64,000 bases of DNA from Ryuthela nishihirai (taxonomy: Eukaryota > Arthropoda > Arachnida > Araneae > Heptathelidae). The notes beneath the pieces are model-generated. The model saw only the letters and a list, made by a program, of their open reading frames with translations, was not told where the DNA came from and ran no database searches. The stretch is taken from assembly GCA_038380435.1 (NCBI GenBank), contig JAWZYU010000019.1:24329801-24393800 (forward strand). The letters run 5' to 3'. A program made the translations under genes and the position numbers. Positions 43,738 to 54,060 of this stretch are shown in pieces (position 1 is the stretch's first letter; the number at the start of each line of letters is the position of its first letter).

Positions 43738-45037
43738 TCGGTTCAAGAAGCGGAAGCCAGTCGTCGAGTGTTTTGTTTATAGTACAGTGCATATTTTCTT
43801 CAGTTCCTCTTTGCGAATATTACAGTGCACAGTGTACTGTGCACTGTAATATTCGCACACAGTACACTGTGCACAGTGTACTGTGCGTATACAGGAGTAT
43901 GTGTTGTGATCTATTAATTATTGTGTGGTACAAAATGAATGGGTGCAAACGTAAACGTAATGTCGTTACGATGGAGATGATATTAAAAACTTTAGAACGT
44001 AATGACAATAATGATCCTGTAAAAAATACTTGTGATGAACTAGGTGTTGGTAAAAGCACGGTAAATGACTGGAGAAAGAATAGAAAATCTTTACAAGATT
44101 TTTGCACTCAAGTCGAGTCTGAAAAAACGCTTTCTTCTCGGTGCACTCTTAAAAAGACGAAAAATTAAATTGTCGGTGAAACACTTTGGTTATGGTTCAT
44201 GCAAGAACGTTGAAAAGGAACGCCAACCAGTGGGCCAATCTTGAAAGAAAAAGCATTATTTCCTCATTCTAAAATCGAAAATGGGGGAGATTTTTCATCA
44301 AGTGAGGGATGGATTTCTCGCTGGAAAAAACGGCATGGTGTTTACTACCTTGGTGTTTGTGGTGAGAAATTGTCAGCTGATCCTTTTGCAGCAAAAGAAT
44401 TTTCAGAGAAACTTTTAGTGCTTATTGAAGAAGAAGGCCTATGCGCAGAACAAATCTACAATGTAGAATGAGACTGGGTAAAATTTTAAACTTCTTCCAA
44501 CGAAAACATCTGTGACAGCGCAAGAAATCTCAGCATCAGGATGTTAAATAAAGAACGAAGCACTGTGGCTGTGTGTACAAATACTGCAGGTAAGCACAAA
44601 CTTTCTCTTTTTGTAATTGGGAAATCAGTAAAACCCCGAGAATTCAAGCATTCAAATTTAGCTGCTCTGCCAGTTTACTACAAAGCTCAAAGATCTGCTT
44701 CGATAGACAGGTAATTGTTTAAAGTGTGGTTCTTTACAGAATTTGTTCCAAAAGTAAAAAGCCACTGGACAAGTCTTAAAATGCCTGTAAAGGCCCTACT
44801 CATTCTCGGCAATGCCCCAACACACTCAAGCGAACTCATTTCTGACAATATGAAAGTCATGTTTTGACACCTAATGTAACGTCTTTAGTGCAACCAATGG
44901 ATCATGCGTGCTTGTAAGTTTAAAAAGGCGATGCAAGAGAAAGCTTCTTTCAGAAATTCTACAGCGAACCGAAAATGACAGAATAGTACTTTTAAATGCT
45001 TTGAAATATTGTCAACTAATGATTAACAACGTCAAGG
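43738..45037 (+). pseudogene. Tigger/pogo transposase relic, copy A (chimeric 3' end)
   Basis: A start codon at 43934 opens MNGCKRKRNVVTMEMILKTL, a CENP-B/psq-type helix-turn-helix, then CDELGVGKSTVNDWRKNRKS and a second DNA-binding part (SEGWISRWKKRHGVYYLGV, FAAKEFSEK). The DDE part follows in pieces: an extra A at about 44466 breaks NVDETG, ALLILGNAPTH at about 44790-44825 has Gly for the second catalytic Asp, and TSLVQPMDH at about 44885-44905 keeps the third. The 5' terminal repeat is absent, since the copy starts inside the 44-bp repeat region. The 3' part ends at GTCAAGGAACC, where it joins a jockey fragment. The same junction is in copy C (51197). Confidence 0.85.
43813..43856. repeat. 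44-bp near-perfect palindrome in Tigger copy A
   Basis: GCGAATATTACAGTGCACAG is mirrored as CTGTGCACTGTAATATTCGC with one mismatch at the centre. Copies C and D have only one arm here, so this is a local inverted duplication. Confidence 0.9.
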
Positions 45038-45165
45038 AACCATTTTGAGATGCATTTAATATGGTATATATGTGGTCGATGCCCAAATCTTTATGAAGTT
45101 GCCTGTTAGTAACAAACCAAGGGACATCGACAGTAGATCTCAATTTTTTGCAAGACTAAATTTGT
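45038..45165 (-). mobile_element. Jockey-type RT C-terminal fragment in segment A
   Basis: The complement encodes SVDVPWFVTNRQLHKDLGID and IYTHIKCISKWF, the C-terminal motif of jockey-type proteins. The same fragment is in segments C (plus, about 51085-51197) and B (58480-58740). Confidence 0.75.
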
Positions 45166-46164
45166 GTATATTCGTGGACAACTAATCTCAGCAAAATTTG
45201 CTTTTCTTATAAAGGATGGACATATTGTTGAAATACATTCGTGATATACTATTTCGATTGTATTGAAAGGTATATTTAGGATTAAACGAACTAAATTTAT
45301 TTTAATTAAATTGTTTTATAAAACAGGTGGTAGTTAATTGTCAAATTTCATTTCTCCCTTTAACTTATTTCTTGTCCTTCAGTAGTAATTTCCTGTGTTT
45401 GCAATTTGCTTTAATAATTCGTAATTTGTCAAATCACTAGATTAAATAAAGAAATTAAACGCCATATCAATTCTATCTTCTGTTGAAAGCTACGAAAGGC
45501 GACAGATTAATGGCGGTCGTAACATGACGAGAGCAGAGAGAAAATGATTAATTCGGACCTTATTTTAGGTGGCGCTGCACTACAATTTGAATTCGTTACT
45601 TAACTGTCTTCTCCTTTATCTGTGGAATTTACAGTTCTCTCATCAGTGAGACACTTTCCCAAACGGACATCACCCGAAGGTATCTTGACCTCCGCATTAG
45701 TGGGTGTGACTTGCCGTGCACGTGGCAAGGGCAGCACACGTATGCAGATGGCAATGGAGAGCGGGAGCGGTGCTATGGAACTTTCCAGAAGTCTGCCTAA
45801 CTCCTCTTCGGTGCTTCTCACGGAAACAGGTCAGGAGGGAGAAACAAAGGATGGAGAGAGGAGAAGAGACAGAAGGAGGCAATTCATTTCGAAATGGCTC
45901 TAGTTGGAGAATTTACATAAAAATGGTGAAACATGATCCAAAGGCATACGATTACCACACTCCCCAGAAGATAAACTTTCATTTGACAACCTAATTGTGG
46001 ATGCTCATATTCGGAAGATAGAAGAACGATTTGCATAAATCTCCTTTTTTAAGGGTAGAAAATTAGGGGGGGGGGGATTTTTACATGACATAACGCGTCT
46101 CACACCCAAGTATTCATTTAACGCAGACTGTACTACGTTTTTTGGTACAATTGCCATGAGTACC

Positions 46165-46450
46165 ACACAAAGTGACACATGAAATAATAAGCTGGAAAAA
46201 AAAATGTCAGGAGTAACAAATATTAAATTTCAGTTCTAAGAGACAACACAGTTACCACTTCCCGATAGATGGCGCCACTATGCGAATAAAAAAATGCGGG
46301 AAAGCTAAATCATACTAGCTGAAAAAGAAAGGTTAGTAGTTGATGGTGTAATGGTTTAGCATACTTTGCCGGTTACTGGGAGATGTGGGTTCGAATCCCA
46401 CTCCTAGCACAACCAGTTTTTCTCAGCTTATTATTTTGTTTTACATGTCT
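46165..46450 (+). mobile_element. tRNA-like-arm element, one arm
   Basis: It starts with CATGAAATAATAAGCTGGAAA, has GATAGATGGCGCCACTATGC in the middle and ends with a tRNA-like arm (TGGTGTAATGGTTTAGCATA A box, GGGTTCGAATCCC B box) and TTTTTCTCAGCTTATTATTTTG. This matches 24898-25325 except that the left tRNA-like arm is missing. Confidence 0.65.
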
Positions 46451-46857
46451 ACAGGAAATCTGTGACACTTTACCACACAAAGTAATATCATTTGTCGGTT
46501 TGTGTGTTTGTCATACAACCGTTAAACAAACAGACATATCACGAGTAAAAACAATAAGAAAATAGGTAAAATATATACCAAAAATATGTGTAATGGTTAT
46601 TAAGGTTATAAGAACTTGGTTGTGACATACTGATTTTAAAATATCAAATATTCTCGTTAAGATGAGTAACAAATGCTGAAATTATGATTAAAATAAGACT
46701 ATAATTAAATAATTCACAACAATTTAGTTTCTTTCAATTTATCAGTATTCCATCTACTGTTTCTCATACAATTCACTTTTTTTCAACTACATATTCTCAT
46801 AAAATTTCTAGTTGAATGCTTTCAGGTAATTAATAACAGAAAATAAAAATTTCTCTC

Positions 46858-46912
46858 AAGCCTGGGAACTGCACATTACGATCCTGGCACAGACTACCGA
46901 GTCAGCCACTCA
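46858..46912 (-). mobile_element. SINE-A head fragment
   Basis: The complement shows TGGCTGACTCGGTAGTC (A box), GCCAGGATCGTAATGTGC and CCCAGG. It is the first 55 bases or so of SINE-A only. Confidence 0.7.
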
Positions 46913-47007
46913 ACATAAATATTCAGGTCTCACAAGTTTTCCCTCCCCCAAAGAAACAAATAAATTACCCCTCCCGCTTTAAAAATTGGCAGGACCTGCT
47001 TCTAAAT

Positions 47008-47388
47008 AAAAGGGACCTAAGTCGGTAGCGCACCAGGCTCGAAATATGCACTTCCCAGGTTCGGGTACTAGCTGGTAAAATATTGAGATAGATCTCTTCA
47101 GTAAATCTCCACCTTCCCCTCGTTCAGTGGGGGATACAGGTGGGCTTGGAAAAGCCGTCGACGGTAGGTTGGGACGTTAAGCCGTCGTCCAGTGTGAGGA
47201 AGAGCCATAAACCTGTGCACTTTAAAGAACATGCTGGATGGACTTAATGGGAGACTACCATCTACTCGCAACAGTTGTTCCAGTGGGTCCCCTCCCCCAA
47301 CCTTCTCTGACCCTTCGGGGTCCTTATTTCCTGTCCATTTAGCCTATAGTGTGCACAAAAGTACTGCTCAGAGGTAAAACAATCCAAT
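47008..47388 (+). mobile_element. SINE-A copy, worn head
   Basis: AAGTCGGTAGCGCACCAGGC and CCCAGGTTCGGGTAC are the head. The body and tail (GCTCAGAGGTAAAACAATCC) are present. Confidence 0.82.
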
Positions 47389-47464
47389 CGTTTCGTGTTT
47401 TGTCCATTTCCTGTACATTAAAAAATATTGAAAATATCTAATTGGGGCTAGTGCTTCTACCATT

Positions 47465-47535
47465 TTGTTCTTGTTATTATTATTATTATTATTAAGTCGT
47501 TGTTGTTGTTGTACTAGTGGGTATGGTGGTTATTA
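47465..47535 (+). repeat. TTA/GTT trinucleotide repeats
   Basis: TTATTATTATTATTATTATT, then GTTGTTGTTGTTGT. A similar arrangement stands upstream (minus strand) of the other poly(A) polymerase relic near 55140-55180, so it is part of the duplicated upstream sequence. Confidence 0.85.
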
Positions 47536-47592
47536 TTATTGTAGAAACACATCTTTTGTTTCCGCAGTTACTGATCTACTGAAGGAGGTGAA

Positions 47593-47891
47593 ATGGTGGA
47601 AGACTTTGCCAAACATCCACCAACAAATCATCTTTTTGTCACATGTCCATAGATGAGCTTTTTCCAACAAACAGAGACGGTCTATTAACTGAAGAATTAA
47701 ATGAGGCCTTGGAAGAATGCTGCTCTTTCGAATCGCCTTAGGAAGCTGTTCATCAAATGATGAAGAGCTTTCTTAGGCCAATGACCGAGCATCAATATAG
47801 GATGAAAGAAAATCGGGTTGATAACCCAACTCAACCGTTTCTCTTTGATCGTATAGTGATGCCGGCTTACCCAAGTACAACATTGAAATAA
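47593..47891 (+). pseudogene. Poly(A) polymerase relic, copy 2 (N-terminus plus a central scrap)
   Basis: From an ATG at 47593 the reading is MVEDFAKHPPTNHLFVTCP, one base shift, then IDELFPTNRDGLLTEELNEA and CCSFESP, a stop, and EAVHQMM. This parallels the N-terminus of the relic at 55055-54858, and both follow the canonical poly(A) polymerase start (TSPIS..., then TxxLxETLK). Immediately after comes FDRIVMPAYPSTTLK, then a stop, resembling DRYHLMPIITPAYPQQNST from the central domain, with everything between missing. Upstream, TTTGTTTCCGCAG resembles a splice acceptor and is shared with the other relic. The enzyme would add poly(A) to mRNA 3' ends; this copy cannot. Assignment is from memory of the family. 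Confidence 0.6.
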
Positions 47892-48045
47892 ATCGGAATT
47901 CCCCTTCTTTCTGCCTGTGGGTCATTCCTCCATCCAGCACTCACATCCTGGGTTAAAACAATAGCTCCTATAAGGGAGAGACTTATTCCTAAACCTCTTA
48001 CAGCCCTTTAAGGAATATTTTCCTTCTCAACCCCTCCCAAGATGT
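47892..48045. other. No recognisable gene
   Basis: Nothing assigned. Confidence 0.4.
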
Positions 48046-48165
48046 ATCACAACAAAGCACAGGTGGTCAATAGGAAGTCAAACCCATCACGACAAAACTC
48101 AGGTGGTCAAAGGAAGTCGCACCCATCACGACAAAGTACAAATGGTCAAAAGGAGGTCACACCCC
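48046..48165 (+). repeat. 39-40-bp tandem repeat, three units
   Basis: ATCACGACAAAGCACAGGTGG then TCAAAGGAAGTCACACCC occurs at 48046, 48086 and 48125, with small changes. Confidence 0.9.
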
Positions 48166-48372
48166 ATATTACCTACAGAACAAATATCATGAATTGCTCA
48201 TGAGCATTTCGATAAAATTTTCCAAAGTGAAGGGTTGTGTGAGTTAACGAAGACGATTTGTTTCCTTACCGATTTCGATATTACATCCCTGAAAAAGACC
48301 AGAAATCATCGAAATAGGCGATCCCAGTTCTTTCATTGTAGCAGTAAACTTCGCCGCCATGAGGGGTTTACG

Positions 48373-48440
48373 TGTTGGGTTGTTTCACCTGTGAGTGGAA
48401 CATTTTTGCACCCAATGGAACAAATGACCAGGTCACAAAG
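48373..48440 (-). mobile_element. SINE-A copy, 3' part (host of a nested SINE)
   Basis: GTTGGGTTGTTTCACCTG and GACCAGGTCACAAAG are the complement of the SINE-A tail. The copy is interrupted at the target duplication CAGGTCACAAAG (48429-48440) and resumes at 48805. Confidence 0.85.
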
Positions 48441-48804
48441 GGGCGGCGGTGGATCAGTGGGTAGCGTGCCAGGATTGTAATCTGCAGTTCCCGTGTTCAA
48501 GTCCCAGCTGGGTTAGCGTTGAGATTTATCTCCTCAAAATTTTAGGTTAGTAGAGGACACCAATGGGCTTGGAAAGACCGCCGTCCGTAGGATGGTACGT
48601 TAAGCCGTGGTTCCGTGTGCGGGAGAGCCATACCCTGTGCACGTTAAAGAACACGCTAGATGCTTGATGAGAGGCTACCATCTGTCTCCAACAGTTTTAC
48701 AGTGGGTCCCCTCCCCCAACTTTCTCTGAGTGTTTGGGGTATGACCTGGCCATTTAGACCATGGTGTGGAAAAACGTGCCGCTCAGAGGTAAAATAACCG
48801 AACA
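48441..48804 (+). mobile_element. SINE-A copy nested in another SINE-A, 12-bp TSD
   Basis: The head GGGCGGCGGTGGATCAGTGGG, B box GTGTTCAAGTCCC, body and tail (CAGAGGTAAAATAACCGAA) are complete. The flanks CAGGTCACAAAG at 48429-48440 and 48805-48816 are identical. Excision would restore the host SINE exactly. Confidence 0.93.
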
Positions 48805-49055
48805 CAGGTCACAAAGACCCCAAAGGATTGGAAAAGATTGGGGGGGGGACGAGATCCACTGGAACAGCTGTTGGAAACAAATGGTAGCTTCGCATCAAGT
48901 CATGGTTTAATTTTACATGGCGTCATGGCTTAACATCCCATCAGACGGACGGCGGCCTTTAAAGCCCATCAGTGACTCCTACTGACCTTGGGCACGGTGA
49001 GTAGTTTCGCGGAAATTAATATCCACTCTGGCCAGGCGGGACTCGAACATGATTT
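48805..49055 (-). mobile_element. SINE-A copy, 5' part of the interrupted host
   Basis: After the target duplication the host SINE continues with GACCCCAAAGG, CCACTGGAACAGCTGTTGG and the complement of the body to GGCGGGACTCGAACATG. The A box is lost. Confidence 0.85.
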
Positions 49056-49248
49056 ATTAATAAAAATTATTAATTAATTAATTCTACTAGGGATCGGAAA
49101 AGTTTATCACATTGGATCCATTAATCAATTTTATGTAACTTAGTTAAGTGTAGGGATGCGTCTGGGGGAAGGGATTCCAACGGCATTCTCTCCTTCTTTT
49201 AGTATGCTACTAACAGTGAAGTATGCAAATAATAATTAAACTTAGATA
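49056..49248. other. AT-rich, no gene seen
   Basis: Nothing assigned. Confidence 0.45.
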
Positions 49249-49450
49249 CCGTGGTCAAGTGATTAGCTTCCTTGGCTACTGATCTAAGGGACCTGGGTTT
49301 GAGCCCCGGGTAAAGCATGTCTGTTTGTGTCGTTTTTCTGCTGAGATGCTGCCATCCTCTCAGACCTTCTACTATGGCATATAAACTGACAGGCTCCTGT
49401 CAGACCTCTGTGGCAAGCAGCTGCTTGAGGGGGTATTTATTATATTTTTA
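49249..49450 (+). mobile_element. SINE-C copy 2
   Basis: GTGGTCAAGTGATTAGC (worn A box), GGGTTTGAGCCCC (B box), GACCTTCTACTATGGC, GGCTCCTGTCAGACCTCTGTG and GCTGCTTGAGGGGG are followed by an AT tail. Confidence 0.82.
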
Positions 49451-49549
49451 TTTATATTTTGTCCAATTAAAAATATTTAAAGACTTTAAAACCAAAATAA
49501 AATGTTATATTGCAATGGAATTATAGACTTTTAAGCATTTGGGCGTTAC

Positions 49550-49940
49550 CTAAACAAACTTAGATGTGACAAGCACATTAAAATTTCTTGGGGAAGCAAA
49601 TATGATTAAATGCCAGCTTGGTCCATTGATGGGTAAGAATTCTATTTGCTCCATTGAACATTCCTACTTTATTATTAGACCTATTAGAATGAATTCAAAA
49701 AAAACATTAAACCTACGAAAGTAAATTTTGTGACTGACTGCAAATGCTCCATGGTTGTTCACCAACAGACAGATTAGTGAAGATTTAGGAATTGTATATA
49801 TTTATACTCATATTAAAGAGATTTCTAAATGATTCTTAGAAGCTGTAGAGGCAAACACTTCTGATTTCTTTACAAAATTAATGAAATTTGTTCACGATTC
49901 TACTAGAATATTTAAGCGAGGACCAACTTTAAACAGCATA
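49550..49940 (+). mobile_element. Jockey-type RT C-terminal fragment
   Basis: CQLGPLMGKNSICSIEHSYF and IIRPI correspond to the LIGRxSKLSxxNK and RPI blocks. After a shift, NAPWLFTNRQISEDLGI, YIYTHIKEISK, a stop and FLEAV follow the FVTNRxxHKDLGI C-terminal motif. It is a different copy from those in segments A-C. Confidence 0.75.
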
Positions 49941-50483
49941 AAAATCCAGGAATATATTTCTAGAGCCGTGCCCAGTCAAATATGCATAATGGCTTGAAAT
50001 AGTTTTCATGAGCATTAAAAGTACCGTCAGCAAATTTGAAATGCTCTCTGAGTATAATAATCGTAGTTCTGTGTTCTTGTAATAATCGTAGTACAATAAT
50101 CGTTGTCTGATGGTGAATGGATTTTAAAATCACCTAAACCACCATTAATCATGCTGTGGATTTTCAGTTGGGGAAGTAATAGGGTAACCCACAAGGAAGT
50201 AAGTAAAAGGAAGACCCAGAGGCTACATGATGATCCCGCAATTCCTGTGGCTCGGGGAGGGTAGGGGTGGTACGTTTAGCGACGGGTGGAGCCTCCGGAA
50301 AAGTTTATAGGACAATCATATGAAAACTTAATTTACAGCTATTTAAACCAAAAGCCCGTAATTCTTTACATGGCCTTGAACGAATAATAATAGAAGGTGA
50401 ACAAGCAGCTTCGTTTCCCCAACTAGAAATTCTTCTCTTTGCATATTGTGCGCCAGAACTCATTGTTTCAAAGCCTCAGCTTG
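49941..50483. other. No recognisable gene
   Basis: AGTAATAATCGTAGTACAAT phrases repeat briefly near 50055-50105. Nothing else was assigned. Confidence 0.45.
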
Positions 50484-51197
50484 GCCGTGGACTATGCTGC
50501 CCTTGCCACGTGCACGGCAAGTCACACCCACTAATACGGAGGTCAAGATATCATCGGGTGATGTCCCTTTCGGCAAGTGTCTCACCGATGAGAGAACTGT
50601 AAAATCCACAGATAAAGGAGAAGACAGATAAGTAACGAATTCATCTTGTAGTGCAGCGCCACCTACCATAAGGTCCGAATTACTCATTTTCTCTCTGCTC
50701 TCGTCATGTTAGGACCGCCATTAATCTGTCTCCTTTCGTAGCTTTCAACAGAAGATAGAATTGATATGGCGTTTAATTTCTTTATTTAATCTAGTGATTT
50801 GACAAATTACGAATTATTAGAACAAATTGCAAACACAGGAAATTACTACTGAAGGGCAAGAAATAAGTTAAAGGGAGAAATGAAATTTGACAATTAACTA
50901 CCACCTGTTTTATAAAACAATTTAATTAAAATAAATTTAGTTCGTTTAATCCTAAATATACCTTTCAATACAATCGAAATAGTATATCACGAATGTATTT
51001 CAACAATATGTCCATCCTTTATAAGAAAAGCAAATTTTGCTGAGATTAGTTGTCCACGAATATACACAAATTTAGTCTTGCAAAAAATTGAGATCTACTG
51101 TCGATGTCCCTTGGTTTGTTACTAACAGACAACTTCATAAAGATTTGGGCATCGACCACATATATACCCATATTAAATGCATCTCAAAATGGTTCCT
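50484..51197 (-). repeat. Segmental duplication, segment C (non-Tigger part)
   Basis: In reverse complement this matches 45038-45735, including the jockey C-terminal fragment (plus strand here, about 51085-51197: DVPWFVTNRQLHKDLGID). It joins the Tigger copy at TTCCTTGACGTTG. Confidence 0.85.
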
Positions 51198-52725
51198 TGA
51201 CGTTGTTAATCATTAGTTGACAATGTTTCAAAGCATTTAAAAGTACTATTCTGTCATTTTCGGTTCGCTGTAGAATTTCTGAAATAAGCTTTCTCTTGCA
51301 TCGCCTTTTTAAACTTACAAGCACGCATGATCCATTGGTTGCACTAAAGACGTTACATTAGGTGTCAAAACATGACTTTCATGTTGTCCGAAATCAGTTC
51401 GTTTGAGTGTGTTGGGGCATTGCCGAGAATGAGTAGGGCCTTTACAGGCATTTTAAGACTTGTCAAGTGGCTTTTTACTTTTGGAACAAATTCTGTAAAG
51501 AACCACACTTTAAACAATTACCTGTCTATCCAAGCAGACCTTTGACCTTTTTGGAGTAAACTGGCAGAGCAGGTAAATTTAAATGCTTGAATTCTCGGGG
51601 TTTTACTGATTTCCCAATTACAAAAAGAGAAAGTTTGTGCTTACCTGCAGTATTTGTACACACAGCCACAGTGCTTCGTTCTTTATTTAACATCCTGATG
51701 CTGAGATTTCTTGCGCTGTCACAGATGTTTTCGTTGGAAGAAGTTTAAAATTTTACCCAGTCTCATTCTACATTGTAGATTTGTTCTGCGCATAGGCCTT
51801 CTTCTTCAATAAACACTAAATGTTTCTCTGAAAATTCTTTTGCTGCAAAAGGATCAGCTGACAATTTCTCACCACAAACACCAAGGTAGTGAACACCATG
51901 CCGTTTTTTCCAGCGAGAAATCCATCCCTCACTTGCTGAAAAATCTCCCCCATTTTCGATTTTAAAATGAGGAAATAATGCTTTTCCTTTCAAGATTGGC
52001 CCACTGGTTGGCGTTCCTTTTCAACGCACTTGCATGAACCATAACCAAAGTGTTTCACCGACAATTTAATTTTTCGTCTTTTTAAGAGTGCACCGAGAAG
52101 AAAGCGTTTTTTCAGACTCGACTTGAGTGCAAAAATCTTGTAAAGATTTTCTATTCTTTCTCCAGTCATTTACCGTGCTTTTACCAACACCTAGTTCATC
52201 ATAAGTATTTTTTACAGGATCATTATTGTCATTACGTTCTAAAGTTTTTAATTTCATCTCCATCGTAACGACATTACGTTTACGTTTGCACCCATTCATT
52301 TTGTACCGCACAATAATTAATAGATCACAACACATACTCCTGTATACGCACAGTACATTGTGCACTGTAATATTCGCAAAGAGGAACTGAAGAAAATATG
52401 TACTGTACTACAAACAAAACACTCGACGACTTGCTTTCGCTTCTTGGAACTGAAGCAAATAAACACGCGACGACTTGCTTCCGCTTCTTGGAACTGAAGC
52501 AAATAAACACGCGACGACTTGCTTCCGCTTCTTGGAACTGAAGCAAATAAACACGCGACGACTTGCTTTCGCTTCTTGGAACTGAAGCAAATAAACACGC
52601 GACGACTTGCTTTCGCTTCTTGGAACTGAAGCAAATAAACACGCGACGACTTGCTTCCGCTTCTTGGAATGACCGATTAAAGGGGAGGCCGGTTGAGCCG
52701 AGACCGGATAAGAGAGAGTCTACTG
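51197..52725 (-). pseudogene. Tigger/pogo transposase relic, copy C (one terminus)
   Basis: The 5' terminus is intact: CAGTAGACTCTCTCTTATCC reading inward from 52725, flanked by TA at 52726-52727. The frame opens at about 52298 with MNGCKRKRNVVTMEMKLKTL and ELGVGKSTVNDWRKNRKS. SEGWISRWKKRHGVHYLGV is at about 51940-51880. NVDETG is broken by the same extra A as in copy A (near 51771). ALLILGNAPTH at about 51440-51410 has Gly for Asp. TSLVQPMDH follows. The 3' half of the DDE domain and the 3' terminus are replaced by the jockey junction at 51197. Between terminus and start codon it holds a 44-bp minisatellite. Confidence 0.87.
52424..52669 (-). repeat. 44-bp minisatellite, 5.6 units, all three frames open
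   Basis: Units start at 52424, 52468, 52512, 52556, 52600 and 52644 (the last partial). Because 44 is not a multiple of three, each minus-strand frame reads a 44-residue period made of three units. None of the three frames contains a stop within the array, giving Ser/Lys/Arg-rich products such as SFQEAEASRRVFI. Copies A and D have about one unit, so the expansion is specific to C. Translation is not indicated. Confidence 0.92.
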
Positions 52726-53262
52726 TAGTTTTTTTCAAGAACCCTTAATTATTATTATGCAATATCTACCAATATTTACAAAAACAAAGTAGAATAAAAT
52801 AAAGTTTTCTCCCCACATTTCAAAAATATTCCTTGTACAATAGATACGAATTTGATACCAACGAAAGAAAATAAAATAAACTAAAATGTAATTGGTTTCC
52901 TGCTAAACAAATATAATTAACACTACGCCACAACAGTGAATAGCGTATTCAAACGTCTTCCGTTTTTTAAAATCATTGAAAAATACAATGAAATATTTTC
53001 CTTCAAATGAAAACATTTCGCGGAACATAGTATGCATCAGAAACCTCGGGATTTTCTTAGAAACAGGCATATTTCCTTGTTTCATCTTACATCCGGAACA
53101 CTTTCATGGAATTTGTTTTTCGTTCCATGCATCACTTCCGCTTACATGCAACAACTTGCTTTGTAACAATGAAAAAAATGTTATTAATATTTAACATTAG
53201 ATCAACAACATTAACTTTCTTCTCTTTGAATCCTAATCAAAATAACGAAAGCGATTGGCTAG

Positions 53263-53551
53263 TACTTCGCCCTGACCACGGTCAGTAGGAGACACCGATG
53301 GGCTTGGGAAGGCAGCCGTCCGTCGCATGGGACGTTAAGTGGGTGGTACCGTATGCAGGAGAGCCATACACTGTGCACGTTAAAGAACACACTGGATGGC
53401 TTTGACGGGAGGCAATTATCTATATCTCATAAGCTATTCCATTGGGTCCCCTCTCTAAATCTTCTTTAAGCCTTCGGGGTCATTGTGACCTAGACATTTA
53501 CCCATGGTGTGCAAAAAAGTGCCGCTTAGAGGTAAAACAATCCAACCCAAC
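53263..53551 (+). mobile_element. SINE-A copy, 5'-truncated with 8-bp TSD
   Basis: TTGGCTAG at 53255-53262 and 53552-53559 flanks the element. The copy begins in the body (CCTGACCACGGTCAGTAGG) without the tRNA-like head and runs to AAAACAATCCAACCCAAC. The sister segment (near 55957) has the uninterrupted ATTGGCAACT site, so the empty state is visible. Confidence 0.92.
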
Positions 53552-53887
53552 TTGGCTAGCCCCCTCAATATTTTCTTTGAACAATAAAAATTACTATTAC
53601 ATTGAGCTTCGGATATTTCTGAATGAGATTCTATGCTTAAAACAAGAAAACTAAATTTGTAAAAAAAAGCCAGCCAAACGCTTAATTCCAAAATTGTACC
53701 TCTAGATAAGAGGTTATAATTAAAATAATGCAATGCTTGTACAAGTGGTAAAAGTTAATCGGTTCAATAATTCATTTGATTTGTATTTTCCTATCATTAT
53801 GTCATTTGTTAATGAAAAACTTTTCTTAAATTCATCTTTTATTACAGTTATTGCTGACATTGTTACATTAATACACGAATACAGATA

Positions 53888-53963
53888 AAGATAAGATGAT
53901 GTTACGATAAGTGCTAAATAGTTAGCTGACTATTTAATACCCATCGTAACACCGTCTTATCTT
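53888..53963. repeat. Hairpin element in the direct duplication, left copy
   Basis: Arms AAGATAAGATGATGTTACGA and (complement) AAGATAAGACGGTGTTACGA close on a TTAGCTGAC centre flanked by AAATAGT and ACTATTT. Its counterpart is at 56277-56352. Confidence 0.85.
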
Positions 53964-54060
53964 CATAATGCATATCTCCATACAAGTACAGGATCCGAGA
54001 TTAAAAAAAAAGTGCGTAGTTGAAGGCAGAAAGTTTTTTCAAATCCTCTGGTATCTTCGA

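Larger units (their letters stand above)
45038..46855 (+). repeat. Segmental duplication, segment A
   Basis: 45038-45735 matches 50484-51197 in reverse complement. 45038-45960 and 46378-46855 match 58620-57560 and 57545-57095 in reverse complement. Landmarks are AAACAGGTGGTAGTTAATTG, GACGAGAGCAGAGAG, GGTGGCGCTGCACTAC, CTTGCCGTGCACGTGG and CCAAAGGCATACGATTAC. Segment B lacks A's 45960-46378. Open frames inside (for example 45622-45903) are not conserved in frame, so I do not call a gene. A run of ten G lies near 46068. Confidence 0.8.
52740..54012 (+). repeat. Direct segmental duplication, left copy
   Basis: This matches 55424-56402 in order and orientation (TTCAAGAACCCTTAATTA, GATTTTCTTAGAAAC, GGTAAAAGTTAATCGGTTCA, CATCGTAACACCGTCTTATC, CATATCTCCAT). 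It differs by a SINE-A insertion at 53263-53551 and many substitutions, so the duplication is old. It lies directly after the terminus of Tigger copy C. Confidence 0.85.

Noticed and set aside
45622..45903. 93-codon open frame as a gene
   Set aside because: The corresponding sequence in segments B and C does not keep the frame.
50446..50687. Short open frames as a conserved peptide gene
   Set aside because: Similar peptides appear in A and C only because the DNA is duplicated, and the frame has no support in segment B.
52424..52669. CRISPR-like regular repeat
   Set aside because: Units are directly adjacent with no spacers, and the array lies inside a DNA transposon in an animal genome.
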